The notes: generated from the letters alone by a model not told the origin. A stretch of DNA of 64,000 bases from Verrucomicrobiota bacterium (GCA_014193315.1 BJHS01000013.1:1-64000); one strand, 5' to 3'. Shown: positions 8,103-18,775, numbered from the stretch's first letter. Program-made: numbers and translations.

Positions 8103-10630
8103 GCCAGCCCCTGCCTATCGACCTGCTCAAGGCGGACCTCGTCGCCGCCTGTGGTCTGTCGCGTCGGTTGGTCCTACGTGCCCCGACCGGCTCGGGCAAG
8201 TCCACCCGCATCCCGCAGATGCTCTTGGATCTCGGCCTGGTCGAGGGGCAGATCGTCGTGCTCCAGCCTCGGCGCATCGCCGCTCGGTTGCTGGCCGCGC
8301 GCATCGCGCAGGAACGCGGCGTGAAATTGGGCGGCGAAGTCGGTTACCAGATCCGCTTCGAACGGGTGGAGTCGGCCCAGACCCGGATCAAATTCGTCAC
8401 CGAAGCCCTGTTGTTACGCCAGATGGCCTCCGACCCCCAATTGAAGGGCATCGGCGCCGTCGTCTTCGATGAGTTCCATGAGCGTAACCTGCACTCGGAC
8501 GTCGCCTTGGCGTTGGCGCGGCGGCTCCAGGAAGAAGGTCGGCCGGACCTCCTCATCGTGGCGATGTCGGCGACCCTCGATACCGAGGGAGTCGCCCGTT
8601 GGCTCGGTTCGGCCGAGACGTTGGCCGCCGATGGGCGGACCTTCCCGGTCGAGATCGAGTACACCCATCAGCCGCGCACCTCCACCCGGCCCATCTGGGA
8701 TGCCGCCGCGGAGCAGGTGAGACGCCTCCTGCAGGAAGAGCCGGAAGGCGATGTGCTCGTCTTCATGCCTGGCTCGTATGAGATCATGCGTACCATCGGG
8801 GCGGTGCGCAACCTGCCAGAATCCGGCGGCGTGGAAGTCTTACCGCTCCATGGCGAATTACCGCCCGAAGAACAGGACCGCGCCGTCAAGCCGGGGCCTC
8901 GCCGCAAGGTGATTGTCGCGACCAACGTCGCCGAGACCTCGCTCACCATTCCCGGCGTCCGCGCCGTCGTCGACGCCGGCCTCGCCCGGGTGGCGCGCTT
9001 CGACCCCCACCGGGGAATCGACACCTTGCTCATCGAGCCGGTCTCGCAGGCATCCGCGGAGCAGCGCGCGGGCCGCGCGGGCCGCACCGGTCCTGGGCGC
9101 TGCATCCGGTTGTGGTCACAGACCGACCACGCGTCCCGGCCGTTGCGTGAGACGCCCGAGATCAAGCGGGTGGACCTCTCGGAGACCATCCTGCTCCTGC
9201 TGACCTCGGGTTGGGGCGACGCGACCACCTTCCCTTGGTATGAGAAACCCGACGACAAGGCTTTGCAGCGGGCCATGATGGTCTTGCAGGACCTCGGGGC
9301 GGTCGATGGCGCTGGCGCGCTGACCCGGCTGGGTCGCCGGATGTCCGCTTTCCCCGCGCACCCGCGCTACGCCCGCATGCTCATGGCGGCGGGCGAATTC
9401 GGCTGCGTCGACGAAGTCGCCGGCATCGCCGGCCTTTCGCAGGGCCGCGATATCCTGTTCCGTAAGGTCGACGACCGGACGGAGAACGCCCGCGACGCGG
9501 TCGTGCAGGATGATGGCTCTGATTTCTTCACGCGGCTCGCGCTGCTGCGGCGGGCCGCGGCCATGAAGTTCGACCTCGATGGCTGTGAACGTCTCGGGAT
9601 CCATGCGCAGTCGGCCCGCCAAGCCGACCAGGCGGCGCGTCAATTCCTGCGGATCGCCGAAGGGCAGGGGCTACCGGTCAACGGTGAGCCCGCCGACCCC
9701 GAGGCCATCCGCCGCTGCCTTCTCCTGGGGTTCTCCGATCGGCTAGCGGTCCGGCTCGATGCGGGGACGTTGCGCTGCGCCCTCGTCCATGGCCGCAAAG
9801 GCGAGCTCCGCCGAGAGTCAGCCGTCCGTCAGGCCAGGCTCCTCGTGGCGGCCGAGATCGACGAGATCCAGGCGCGCGGCGAGGTGACGACCTACTTGTC
9901 GCTCTGCACCGCGGTCGAGGTCGCCTGGCTCCACGAACTTTTCCCCGCGGATTTCAACGAAGGTGCCGCCGCCCGTTACGAGCCCACGTTGCGCCGAGTC
10001 GTCACCCGGGTCGAACGACGCTTCCGTGACCTCGTGCTGGAGACCGTGGAACGCGACGATGCGCCCTCCGACGCCGCCAGCCGGCTCCTCGCCGAGGAGG
10101 TGATCGCCGGTCGCCTGGAGTTGGAAAAGTGGGACGGGGCCGTCGACGCCTGGATTCGCCGCCTGAACTTCCTCGCGAAGCATTGCCCGGAGCTGGGCAT
10201 CGCCCCTTTCGACGAGGCCGGTCGCCGGATGGTGATCGAGGAAGTCTGCGCCGGGGCCGTCGCCTACCGCGAGATCCGCGAGCGCCCGGTCATGGGAATT
10301 GTCCGCGGTTGGTTGACCCACGAGCAGGCGATGGCACTCGAGTCCTATTGCCCCGAAAAAATCGTGCTCCCCCGCAAGAAGCACCCCGCCCGCATCGAGT
10401 ACACCGCCGCCGGCGAGGCGGAGATCGAAGCGACGGTGCAGGAGCTCTACGACTTCCCGGGCGCCAAACTCCGCGTCTGCCAAGGCAAGGTGCCCATCGT
10501 CATCTGCATCCAGTCGCCCGCCCGCCGGACGCAACAACGGACCCGCGACCTCGACGCCTTCTGGAAGGGCTCCTACGAGCTGGTGAAGAAGGAACTTCGC
10601 GGTCGCTACCCCAAGCATGAGTGGCGATAG
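8099..10630 (+). CDS. hrpB: HrpB-type ATP-dependent RNA helicase
   Basis: DEAH/RHA-family helicase of 843 residues. Motif I is APTGSGKST (28-36), motif II is DEFH (124-127), the HrpB-specific variant of DEAH, motif III is SATLD, and motif VI is QRAGRAGRTGPG. The helicase-associated and HrpB C-terminal domains follow, and the protein ends RGRYPKHEWR, characteristic of HrpB. The cellular RNA substrate of bacterial HrpB is unclear. The start codon overlaps the stop of the phosphodiesterase gene (8099-8102). Confidence 0.93.
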   Translation: MSQPLPIDLLKADLVAACGLSRRLVLRAPTGSGKSTRIPQMLLDLGLVEGQIVVLQPRRIAARLLAARIAQERGVKLGGEVGYQIRFERVESAQTRIKFVTEALLLRQMASDPQLKGIGAVVFDEFHERNLHSDVALALARRLQEEGRPDLLIVAMSATLDTEGVARWLGSAETLAADGRTFPVEIEYTHQPRTSTRPIWDAAAEQVRRLLQEEPEGDVLVFMPGSYEIMRTIGAVRNLPESGGVEVLPLHGELPPEEQDRAVKPGPRRKVIVATNVAETSLTIPGVRAVVDAGLARVARFDPHRGIDTLLIEPVSQASAEQRAGRAGRTGPGRCIRLWSQTDHASRPLRETPEIKRVDLSETILLLLTSGWGDATTFPWYEKPDDKALQRAMMVLQDLGAVDGAGALTRLGRRMSAFPAHPRYARMLMAAGEFGCVDEVAGIAGLSQGRDILFRKVDDRTENARDAVVQDDGSDFFTRLALLRRAAAMKFDLDGCERLGIHAQSARQADQAARQFLRIAEGQGLPVNGEPADPEAIRRCLLLGFSDRLAVRLDAGTLRCALVHGRKGELRRESAVRQARLLVAAEIDEIQARGEVTTYLSLCTAVEVAWLHELFPADFNEGAAARYEPTLRRVVTRVERRFRDLVLETVERDDAPSDAASRLLAEEVIAGRLELEKWDGAVDAWIRRLNFLAKHCPELGIAPFDEAGRRMVIEEVCAGAVAYREIRERPVMGIVRGWLTHEQAMALESYCPEKIVLPRKKHPARIEYTAAGEAEIEATVQELYDFPGAKLRVCQGKVPIVICIQSPARRTQQRTRDLDAFWKGSYELVKKELRGRYPKHEWR

Positions 10631-10714
10631 TCCGCCGGTCTCCCTGATGCGCCGCCGTGTCCTCATCCCCGTCGCTTTCCCTCGCTTCGCCGGGGTGGCC
10701 CCGACTGCCTGATC

Positions 10715-11395
10715 ATGGCCACCCCATCCTTGCCCTGGCATCAAGTGCCGATCCATGTGGTTGATTTCGAGGGCGGCCCTCGGACCGGCGTCGTGGAGTC
10801 CGGCGTGGCGACTTTGCTCGGGGGAGAGATCGTCTCGACCGCGACCTCGCTTCACGCCGCGCGCACCGCGATTCCCGCGATGGACACCCAGTGCCACGGC
10901 TTAGCCGGCCGGGATCTCGCCGACGCGGCGCCGTTCGAAGCCCAGTGGGATCAGTGGGTCTCGCTGCGTCGGACCGGCCTGTTGGCCGCCCATAACGCGA
11001 CGGTGGAGCACGACTTGTTACGGGGGACCTGGAGCCGCCCCTCGGCGGTGCCGGCGTTTGTGGGCGAAGGTGGGATGGTCGCCGAATGGGCCCCCTGGAT
11101 CGATACCTGCCGGCTCGCCCGGGCCTGGGCACCTTCGCTGGGCGACTTCCGGTTGGGGCAGCTGGTGACCGACCTGCGTCTGGGCGCCCGGCTCGATACC
11201 TTGGCGGCCCAGCACTGTCCGCCCAAGCGCCGGCGCTTCCATTGCGCCCTCTACGACGCCTTGGCCGCGGCCTTGGTCCTTCGCGCCTTGTGCGGTCTGG
11301 AGGGGCGCTCGCAGGCAACCTTGGCCCAATTAGTCCGGTCTAGCGTCTCCGCCCCGGCGGCTAATGACTTGATGCAAGGCGAGCTGGGTTTGTGA
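10715..11395 (+). CDS. DEDDh 3'-5' exonuclease of the DnaQ/RNase T superfamily
   Basis: The 226-residue protein carries the three exonuclease blocks: Exo I VVDFEGG with D17 and E19, Exo II AAHNATVEHDLL, and Exo III HCALYDALAAA, which gives the H-x4-D signature of the DEDDh class. It is about the size of the catalytic core of DnaQ (epsilon) and lacks additional domains. It could be a polymerase-associated proofreader or a stand-alone exonuclease for DNA repair or RNA trimming; the sequence does not separate these. It lies 84 bases downstream of hrpB on the same strand. Confidence 0.85.
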   Translation: MATPSLPWHQVPIHVVDFEGGPRTGVVESGVATLLGGEIVSTATSLHAARTAIPAMDTQCHGLAGRDLADAAPFEAQWDQWVSLRRTGLLAAHNATVEHDLLRGTWSRPSAVPAFVGEGGMVAEWAPWIDTCRLARAWAPSLGDFRLGQLVTDLRLGARLDTLAAQHCPPKRRRFHCALYDALAAALVLRALCGLEGRSQATLAQLVRSSVSAPAANDLMQGELGL

Positions 11396-11442
11396 GTTTC
11401 CGCTTCACTCCGCGGGCGAGGGCTAACTAGATAGCCTCCCTC

Positions 11443-12444
<1,002 letters not shown>

Positions 12445-12464
12445 AGTTTGGCTAATGAAAGATC

Positions 12465-12500
12465 AGGCGGCAATGGACCTCCCTTGACCGCCTTTTTTTT
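12465..12500 (+). terminator. Intrinsic terminator after mdh
   Basis: AGGCGG (12465-12470) pairs with CCGCCT (12488-12493), extended inside by CAA/TTG with one bulged A, and runs into eight T residues (12493-12500). Confidence 0.88.
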
Positions 12501-12517
12501 GCCCCTAGTTTAGACAG

Positions 12518-13858
12518 ATGCACCTACTGGCCCGAGTCGACTGGTTCCAGATCCTGGCCGCGCTCTGCTTCTGGCTGGCCTTGGTCTGGGCGCAGCACCT
12601 GGACCGCGGCTTCCCGGTCTGGCTGCGCCGCCTCGCCCTGCCGGCCTTGCTGGTTTGGTTGACGGTGGATGTCTCCACGGACGGGGTGGGCTTCTGGCCG
12701 GCCTTGGCCGCCGCACCGGCGCTGGGCTTCGCGGTCTGGCTGTGGGGCCATGGACTCCGGCGCTTTCTCGCCGATGACCTGGCGCCGCCGCCACGCCGCT
12801 TTCTGGAGATGCTGTCGGCCACCGGCCCGCTGGTCGCGGCGACGGCCTGGGTCTGGTCGCGCTACGATCGGACCTTCGCGGGCTTTCCGGAGCCGCTCGC
12901 CACGCTGACCACCGTCCACTTCGCCATCACGTTCGGTGTCCTACCGCTGGCGATGGCGGCGAGCGAACGCCCGCTGCCGCGCTCGCGTCGGCGCGACCTT
13001 GGTCTCTGGCTTTACGTCGCCGGGGCGCCGGCCACCGCGTTGTGCTTCGCGTTGCGGCCCGATCCATTTCACCCTGGCTTGGTTGAGGTCGCCTGTGCCG
13101 TCGCCTTCGCCACGGGTTTCCTGCTCTGGGCCGCCGGCCTGCCGTTGCGGCGCGGGCCCTGGCCGTATGTCTGCCTGGTCCCCGGCTTCTTGCTCGGGGT
13201 CGGCTACACCGCCGCCCCGGCCTTCGGTTGGGACTACCTCACGATTCCGCAGATGGCCGCGGTCCACGGCTCGCTCAACCTGCTCGGTTCCCTGCTGCTC
13301 GCCGCCCAGGCGCCGGCGTTCGACGATACCCAGCCCCCGGCCCCCGACCCGGACGCCGCGGTCGCCGGTTGCGCGTTGGCCGAGGCCACCTTTGTCGATG
13401 AGCACCGCCACGTGCTTGGGCCGTGGTCGCCGGAGGCGTTCGCGCGCCTGAAGTCGGCCTTGCTCGGCTACCGTTTCTACCCCGGGTCGGTCATGCTTCG
13501 GCGGACCCAGTTCGAGGATGAAGGCCGCTTGGTGCGGGTCGGCGACCGGCTCGGGCTCGGGCTGCTCTTGCCTAACTTGCCCGGCCTGCCGCCGTTCCAG
13601 CTCCCGGCCATCGTCGAGGTCGACGTCGTGGAGACCACGGAGGACTCGGTCCGACTCGGCTATGTCACGACTCGTCGGCATTACGGCCGTGGTCATTGGT
13701 CGGCGGAGGTTCGCCGCGAAGGCGAGCAGCTGGTACTTACCGTCAACTGCCACGTTCGTCCTAGCCGCTGGTATGTCCGCCTAGGTCAACCGGTCTACCG
13801 GCGTTTCCAACTGGCCGCCTTCCACGCCGGCTTGGCCAACCTGCGTTCCCTTCGTTGA
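12518..13858 (+). CDS. Membrane protein: YndJ-like N-terminal region fused to a DUF1990-like domain
   Basis: The first 270 residues form a multi-pass membrane domain (about eight hydrophobic segments, beginning ILAALCFWLALVW). From about residue 285 the protein becomes soluble, with a DUF1990-like pattern: WSPEAFARLKSALLGYRFYP, a beta-rich middle (VRVGDRLGLGLLL, VRLGYVTTRRHYGRGHW) and a closing HVRPSRWYVRLGQPVYRRFQ. In Bacillus, YndJ and a DUF1990 protein (YndH) are encoded as neighbours, so a fusion is a reasonable reading from memory of those families. No catalytic residues are obvious and function is unknown. The gene ends exactly where the convergent gene on the other strand ends. Confidence 0.6.
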   Translation: MHLLARVDWFQILAALCFWLALVWAQHLDRGFPVWLRRLALPALLVWLTVDVSTDGVGFWPALAAAPALGFAVWLWGHGLRRFLADDLAPPPRRFLEMLSATGPLVAATAWVWSRYDRTFAGFPEPLATLTTVHFAITFGVLPLAMAASERPLPRSRRRDLGLWLYVAGAPATALCFALRPDPFHPGLVEVACAVAFATGFLLWAAGLPLRRGPWPYVCLVPGFLLGVGYTAAPAFGWDYLTIPQMAAVHGSLNLLGSLLLAAQAPAFDDTQPPAPDPDAAVAGCALAEATFVDEHRHVLGPWSPEAFARLKSALLGYRFYPGSVMLRRTQFEDEGRLVRVGDRLGLGLLLPNLPGLPPFQLPAIVEVDVVETTEDSVRLGYVTTRRHYGRGHWSAEVRREGEQLVLTVNCHVRPSRWYVRLGQPVYRRFQLAAFHAGLANLRSLR

Positions 13859-14863
13859 TCAGGGCGCCGCGAGGCGCACCATGGTGATCTCCGATGGTTT
13901 GCAGGTGCCGAGGTGGATCTCGCCATCATTGGCGATACCGAAAATCGGCGGCTCGGGGCTGATGACCGCGACCTGACGGGAAGCCCGGCCGGCGTTGATC
14001 TTCTGCAGCCCGATGAAGTCGATGATGACCGGGTTGGCGCTGGCGATCATGATTTTATCGGAGAAAATCCAATTCGCGTCGTAGGTCGGTCCGCCGAGCA
14101 CTTGGTAGCCCTCCAGCGAGAGGATGGTCAAGGCTTGCCGCTTGGTCAGCCCCGGGGTCGCGCAGACCTCGACGGCGGCTTTGGCGGCGTTGGAGGGGGC
14201 GTTCATGAACCGCTCGGCATTGACCATGTTGCCTAAGGATGCCGCGGCGATGGCACCATGCACGCCGAGCGCATGGCTGTCGCTGAGCACCGGTAGGTTG
14301 ATCCAGAAATCGACATCGTCGAAGAGCGTCTTGGGTAGGATGCTGATGCGCGGGTTGCCCCAGGTGATGCCGGCGGTGCCTGGGCTGGGCATGACCTGAT
14401 TCTCGTACTGCAGCCGCCGGTCGTTGGCCCAGCCGGAGGCGAGCTGGTCCCACGCCATGACGGGGAAGCCTTCAAACCGGGCCGGATCCTTACTTAGTAT
14501 CGGCAGCAAGCCGCATAGCCGCAGCGCCTCCTGCCGCGCGTCGCAGAGGATGATGCCATCCCGGGTGAAGCCGCGGCGAAGCAAGGCCGCACCCAGCGCC
14601 CGGATCAGGGGTTTGGGTGTGCACAGCCCCATCCCGGAGTCGGACGAGATCTTGAGGCCGCACCGCTGGAGCGAGCCCGGCCGGAGCGGAATCGCCGTCC
14701 GTTGTTCATGTTCCGTGAGCAGCCGCTCGACGGCCGTCGCGTAGTCGTGGTCGGTGAAGCCGTTCAAGCGCTGTTCGATCAAGAGCAGTTTGGGGTTCGT
14801 CGCCCCCAGGGCGTCGGCGAGTCCCAGCAGGAGCAGCAGGAGGTAGCCGTGGACCCGGTTCAT
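13859..14863 (-). CDS. Secreted DUF362-like protein
   Basis: A 334-residue protein with an N-terminal signal peptide (YLLLLLLGLADALGA). The body matches my recollection of DUF362 proteins: an N-terminal block with KISSDSGMGLCTPKPLIRAL, a region ILCDARQEALRLCG, and a long central part (DFWINLPVLSDSHALGVHG, SLGNMVNAERFM, AVEVCATPGLTKRQALTI). I see no CxxCxxC ferredoxin motif, so the iron-sulfur suggestion attached to some DUF362 proteins has no support here. It is divergent from the MFS gene across 83 bases and convergent, with zero spacing, to the YndJ-like gene. Confidence 0.55.
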   Translation of the reverse strand: MNRVHGYLLLLLLGLADALGATNPKLLLIEQRLNGFTDHDYATAVERLLTEHEQRTAIPLRPGSLQRCGLKISSDSGMGLCTPKPLIRALGAALLRRGFTRDGIILCDARQEALRLCGLLPILSKDPARFEGFPVMAWDQLASGWANDRRLQYENQVMPSPGTAGITWGNPRISILPKTLFDDVDFWINLPVLSDSHALGVHGAIAAASLGNMVNAERFMNAPSNAAKAAVEVCATPGLTKRQALTILSLEGYQVLGGPTYDANWIFSDKIMIASANPVIIDFIGLQKINAGRASRQVAVISPEPPIFGIANDGEIHLGTCKPSEITMVRLAAP

Positions 14864-14946
14864 GCACGCAGTATCGGCCCCGGGCGCGCCGCTCGCAAGC
14901 CGCTGTTTTGTTTGCGCCCCGGCCCTCGGGTGTCATTTTCGCCCCC

Positions 14947-16293
14947 ATGACCGTGAGCCCCTCGTCCTCGCAGCGCCGTACCCTCGGGCTCATCTTCCTG
15001 ACGGTCTTCATGGATATCGTCGGTTTCAGCATCATCATCCCGCTGTTTCCCCATCTGCTGAACCATTACATCCAGGCCGAGGGCTCCGCGGCTACGTTGA
15101 TCGGGTGGTTGAGCTCCTTGGCAGAAGCAATGGGCGGCGACACGGTCTTCAAAAAGACGGTGCTCTTCGGCGGGCTACTCAGCACCTTGTATTCGTTGCT
15201 ACAGTTCATCTTCTCGCCGATCTGGGGTTCGCTTTCCGACCGCTTCGGCCGTCGGGGCATCCTTACCGTCACATTGGCTGGGAGCGCCTTATCCTATGTG
15301 CTTTGGATCTTTGCCGCCCAGTTCTGGGTGGTCGTGCTGACGCGGCTAGTCTGCGGCATGATGGCCGGTAATATCGCCGTGGCCAGCGCCGCCGCCGCTG
15401 ATGTGACCGATGAAAAGGAGCGGACCAAGGGCATGGCGGTCGTCGGTATCGCTATCGGGCTGGGTTTCCTCTGCGGTCCGATCATCGGCGGCTTCACCGC
15501 GCCGGAAACCGGGGCGCCGGTCGCCGCCGCCACCACCGCCTTCGGCCTGAACCTCTTCTCCAAGTCCGCGGCCATCGCCGCTTTCATGGCGTGCAGTAAC
15601 TTTTTCCTAGTGCTGGCCTACTTCCCGGAGACGCTGCCCCCCGAGAAGCGCGCCGCTAAGGACGCCCAACGTCCGTCGATCTTCGACCTCGCCAACGTCC
15701 GCTCCCGCGAGGTGCGCCGGACCTCCTTCGCCAATCTTATCTACCAGATCGGCTTCACCGGCATGGAGAACACCATCGTCTTCCTGACGCTCGCGCTCTT
15801 CACCTATAGCCCGCGGGATAACGCGGTGCTCTTCCTCTTTAATGGCGCCAGTTTGGTGTTGGCCCAAGGATTATCCCGGCGGGTCGTGGGGCGCTTCGGG
15901 CAACGCAAAGTCGTGCTCTTCGGTTTTTTGACCGCCGCCGTCGCCTTCCTGCTGGTCGCAGTGATCCCGACCCCGGTCGGCGCCGCTATCCTGCCTGCTT
16001 GGGGTAAGCCGGTATTCTTCGTGGGGATGGGGCTGATCTCTTTCGCGACGGGCCTGATTTTACCGAGCGTCTCGTCGCTCGTCTCGCTCTACTCCGACGC
16101 CTCGGAACAGGGACGTAACCTGGGTATCCTTCGTTCGGCCGGTTCGTTGGCGCGCGTGATCGGCCCGATCAGCGCCGCCTTGCTTTACTTTCACTTCGGT
16201 TCCCATTTCTGGGTCTACTTCGCGGCCGCCGCCTTGATGATTCCGGCTTTCTGGGTCGTCCGCGGCTTGCCGGACCCGCAACCGCACGGTTGA
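14947..16293 (+). CDS. MFS transporter, TetA-like DHA1 family
   Basis: An inner-membrane secondary transporter with about 12 hydrophobic segments. The N-terminal block LGLIFLTVFMDIVGFSIIIP is typical of TetA-like drug:H+ antiporters. The loop 2-3 motif GSLSDRFGRRG, the MFS motif A, is intact. An unusual stretch of about 35 residues (HYIQAEGSAATLIGWL to VFKKTVLF) enlarges the first periplasmic loop. I place the start at ATG 14947 (MTVSPSSSQRR) rather than the in-frame ATG at 14908, because the 13 extra residues look non-coding and would crowd the divergent promoter region. Substrate unknown; drug or metabolite export is likely. Confidence 0.82.
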   Translation: MTVSPSSSQRRTLGLIFLTVFMDIVGFSIIIPLFPHLLNHYIQAEGSAATLIGWLSSLAEAMGGDTVFKKTVLFGGLLSTLYSLLQFIFSPIWGSLSDRFGRRGILTVTLAGSALSYVLWIFAAQFWVVVLTRLVCGMMAGNIAVASAAAADVTDEKERTKGMAVVGIAIGLGFLCGPIIGGFTAPETGAPVAAATTAFGLNLFSKSAAIAAFMACSNFFLVLAYFPETLPPEKRAAKDAQRPSIFDLANVRSREVRRTSFANLIYQIGFTGMENTIVFLTLALFTYSPRDNAVLFLFNGASLVLAQGLSRRVVGRFGQRKVVLFGFLTAAVAFLLVAVIPTPVGAAILPAWGKPVFFVGMGLISFATGLILPSVSSLVSLYSDASEQGRNLGILRSAGSLARVIGPISAALLYFHFGSHFWVYFAAAALMIPAFWVVRGLPDPQPHG

Positions 16294-16306
16294 GGTCGGC
16301 CTGAGT

Positions 16307-17647
16307 TCAGGCCAGCCCCCGCCCGACCGCGTCGCCGCCGCGGATCACCTGCATCAGGGAGATCCCGCCGCGGAAGGCGCCGTGGAAATGCAGGCCGGGG
16401 TGGGCCGCCTCCGCCTGGGTCAGCGCGGCTTCGCGCCTGGTCTGGTCGATGCCATATTGCGGGATGGCTCGCTCCCAGCGCTGGATCCATTCCTGGTCTG
16501 GGGCGCCCTTGGTTCCGAGTGTCACGCCCAGTTCCTCGTCGAGTAGCCGGCGGAGTTCGTCATCTCCCGCGCGACCGAGGGCGGGCTGGCGCGCCCCGCC
16601 GATAAAACTGGTGAGCAGTACTTTGCCTGCGGGTGCCCGGCCCGGCAGCACCGAGGAAGGGAAGAGGCATCCGAGGATGCGGCGGCGTTCTTCGCCCGGC
16701 ACCAGGAAGCCGAAGCCATCGAGCGCGTGCTCGACCGCGGTGCGGTCGTACCCGCGCGCCACGACAGTGACCGGCGGGGCTTCGGTACGCTCCCAGTCCC
16801 GGAAGAGTGCCTTCAGGCCTTCGTCAAAGGGGAGGGAAGGCCAATGCCAATGCGGGGCCGTGACGATGAGCCGCCGCGCCCGGGCCCCGTCATCCTGCCC
16901 GTCGGCATCTCGCCAAGCGACGTTCCAGCCTTTGGCGTCCTTGCGGATCAAGGTCGGCATCGCCCCGAGCCGGAGGGCTTGCGCGGCGCGCAACGGGGTC
17001 GCCATGCCGTCCGCCAGTGCCTGCATCCCTTGCCGAAAGCCCACCACGCGCCGTGCCGCGCCGCGGGTACGCGCCAGACCGAGGATGATCGAACGATGGG
17101 ATTGTTCGAGGGCGTGGATCCGAGGGAAGCAGTTGCCCATGACAAGCCGGGCCGGATCGCCCGCATGCACGCCGGAGACGACCGGGTCCATCAGGCGGGC
17201 GGCCGCTTCGGCCCCGAAGCGCCGGGTTGCGAACCCCTCGATTGTCTCGCCAGCAAACCCACCCCGGGGGAGGAAGAGGTCGCCGAGGAGGCGTAATCTA
17301 CCTCGGGTGGATAGCAGCTTGGATCGGAACAGCGAAGCGGGATGGGCGGTGAGGCCGTGGAGCTTGCCACGGGAAAGGATGAAGCGCTTGGCGGCCGCGG
17401 TATCGGCTTCCTGAATTTCGTCGGCCAACCCGTAGGCATGCAGCAGGGCGAGGTCCTCCTCGCCCTCGGTTTGCAGCGTGTTGGGCCCGACTTCGACCAG
17501 CCAGCCGTCCTCCCGGATAGTCCGGATGGACCCGCCGACCCGGGTGGATGGCTCGATGACCCGGACCTTGGCACCCGACCGGTGGAGGGCGTGGGCCACC
17601 GCCAAGCCGGCGGGGCCGGCACCAAGGATGACCGCATCGAGTTCCAT
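16307..17647 (-). CDS. hemY: HemY-type FAD-dependent (proto/copro)porphyrinogen oxidase
   Basis: A 446-residue flavoprotein of the protoporphyrinogen oxidase group, acting late in haem synthesis. The N-terminus shows the dinucleotide-binding motif GAGPAG (9-14), followed by the family features RVGGSIRTIREDGWLVEVGP and, at the C-terminus, the FAD-covering block GLHFHGAFRGGISLMQVI. The substrate could be protoporphyrinogen IX or coproporphyrinogen III (CgoX); the window holds no other haem genes to decide. It converges with the MFS gene, the stops being 13 bases apart. Confidence 0.82.
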   Translation of the reverse strand: MELDAVILGAGPAGLAVAHALHRSGAKVRVIEPSTRVGGSIRTIREDGWLVEVGPNTLQTEGEEDLALLHAYGLADEIQEADTAAAKRFILSRGKLHGLTAHPASLFRSKLLSTRGRLRLLGDLFLPRGGFAGETIEGFATRRFGAEAAARLMDPVVSGVHAGDPARLVMGNCFPRIHALEQSHRSIILGLARTRGAARRVVGFRQGMQALADGMATPLRAAQALRLGAMPTLIRKDAKGWNVAWRDADGQDDGARARRLIVTAPHWHWPSLPFDEGLKALFRDWERTEAPPVTVVARGYDRTAVEHALDGFGFLVPGEERRRILGCLFPSSVLPGRAPAGKVLLTSFIGGARQPALGRAGDDELRRLLDEELGVTLGTKGAPDQEWIQRWERAIPQYGIDQTRREAALTQAEAAHPGLHFHGAFRGGISLMQVIRGGDAVGRGLA

Positions 17648-17711
17648 CTGGGCATAACAACTTCTTCTCTCAGGGTTGGCAACCCTGCGTCCCGGTGTAT
17701 GTCTAGGCGGG

Positions 17712-18731
17712 ATGATGCGACTTCCTCTGCTCCTATTGCTGGCCGCCTCTCCCGGTGCGTTGTTCGCCGATGCCGTGACTTTACGCGATGGTACTTACTT
17801 GCGTGGGCGCATTGGTCGGATCGCGGAGGGCAAGCTGGAGATCCAAGTGATGAACGGGGTCGGTCCGTTGAGCATCCCCTTGGTCAACGTCGAGTCCTTC
17901 CGCACGGATGAGGCGGTCCGACTCAGCGGGCAGGGCGGTGCCGTGCTGGATGGCGTCGCTTCCGCCGTGGCCGGGCGGGCGGGGAGCAGTGGCGGCGGCG
18001 AGACGTTCGCCTTGAATGAACGCTTGGAACTTTGGCGTGAGCCTAGGGCGCGGCCCGTGGAAATCGCCCCGCCTCGCGCCTGGAAGATGCAGGCCGACCT
18101 CGATCTCTCGGGGCGTTCCGGCGCCGCTCAAGGCAGCGGCTTCAGCGCGGGTTTCCAAGCCAAGGGTACCGGTGCCGCGGACACCTTGAGCGGGAGTGTC
18201 CGACTGGTGCGGGCGACCTCTGGTAACCAAACGTCGGCGGATGACCTGCACGTGAACGTGTCTTACGAGACGAACCCGACGGGCGTCGTGTTCTGGTACG
18301 CCCGCACCGATACGGGGTACGATAACGCCAGGCAGGTCGACTTCCTGTCAGTCAACGCCGCCGGCCTCGGCTTACGGCTCTTCACCGATGCCCTGGGTAA
18401 ACTGGATGCGCGCGTGGGCCTGGCCCATCGCTACGAAAACTATGCCTTGCCCGGTCAGGCTAGCCTGTCGACCCCCTCGATGGACCTCGGTCTATTGTTT
18501 GAGCGCGAGTTCGGTTGGGCTAAATTGGAGACCGCCCTTTCGGTGGTCCCCTCTTTTCAGGATGCCGGGGATTATTACGTTCGGCATGAATCGGCCCTGA
18601 ATATTCTGCGCGGTGCTGGCCCGCTCTCGCTTAAGTTAGGCATCTCCAATGACTTCCGAGGGAAGCCGATTGCCGTACAGGTCCGGCTGGATACAGCTTA
18701 CTTCCTTCGGGCGGTCTATGCGTGGAAATGA
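17712..18731 (+). CDS. DUF481-like outer-membrane barrel protein
   Basis: A signal peptide (MMRLPLLLLLAASPGALFADA) is followed by a small beta domain (VTLRDGTYLRGRIGRIAEGKLEI) and, from about residue 140, alternating hydrophobic strands typical of a beta-barrel: VNVSYETNPTGVVFWYARTD, GLRLFTDALGKLDARVGLAH, FLRAVYAW at the C-terminus. DUF481 (YdiY) proteins have this layout. I use the first ATG of the adjacent pair (17712) since the upstream in-frame ATG at 17676 would place 12 residues before the signal peptide. AGGCGGG just upstream is one of the few Shine-Dalgarno-like sequences of the region. Confidence 0.65.
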   Translation: MMRLPLLLLLAASPGALFADAVTLRDGTYLRGRIGRIAEGKLEIQVMNGVGPLSIPLVNVESFRTDEAVRLSGQGGAVLDGVASAVAGRAGSSGGGETFALNERLELWREPRARPVEIAPPRAWKMQADLDLSGRSGAAQGSGFSAGFQAKGTGAADTLSGSVRLVRATSGNQTSADDLHVNVSYETNPTGVVFWYARTDTGYDNARQVDFLSVNAAGLGLRLFTDALGKLDARVGLAHRYENYALPGQASLSTPSMDLGLLFEREFGWAKLETALSVVPSFQDAGDYYVRHESALNILRGAGPLSLKLGISNDFRGKPIAVQVRLDTAYFLRAVYAWK

Positions 18732-18746
18732 CCACCCGTTAAATGT

Positions 18747-18775
18747 CTATTTTTAAGCACAAAGCCTAAAAATAG
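18747..18775. repeat. AT-rich inverted repeat between the DUF481-like gene and glnN
   Basis: CTATTTTTA (18747-18755) and TAAAAATAG (18767-18775) are perfect 9-bp inverted arms with an 11-base loop, strongly AT-rich against the GC-rich surroundings. It may terminate the upstream gene (T5 lies inside the arm) or serve as an operator or UP-like element for glnN. The right arm overlaps the 9-mer AATAGCCAT (18771-18779), which recurs at 40236-40244 in reverse. Confidence 0.6.
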
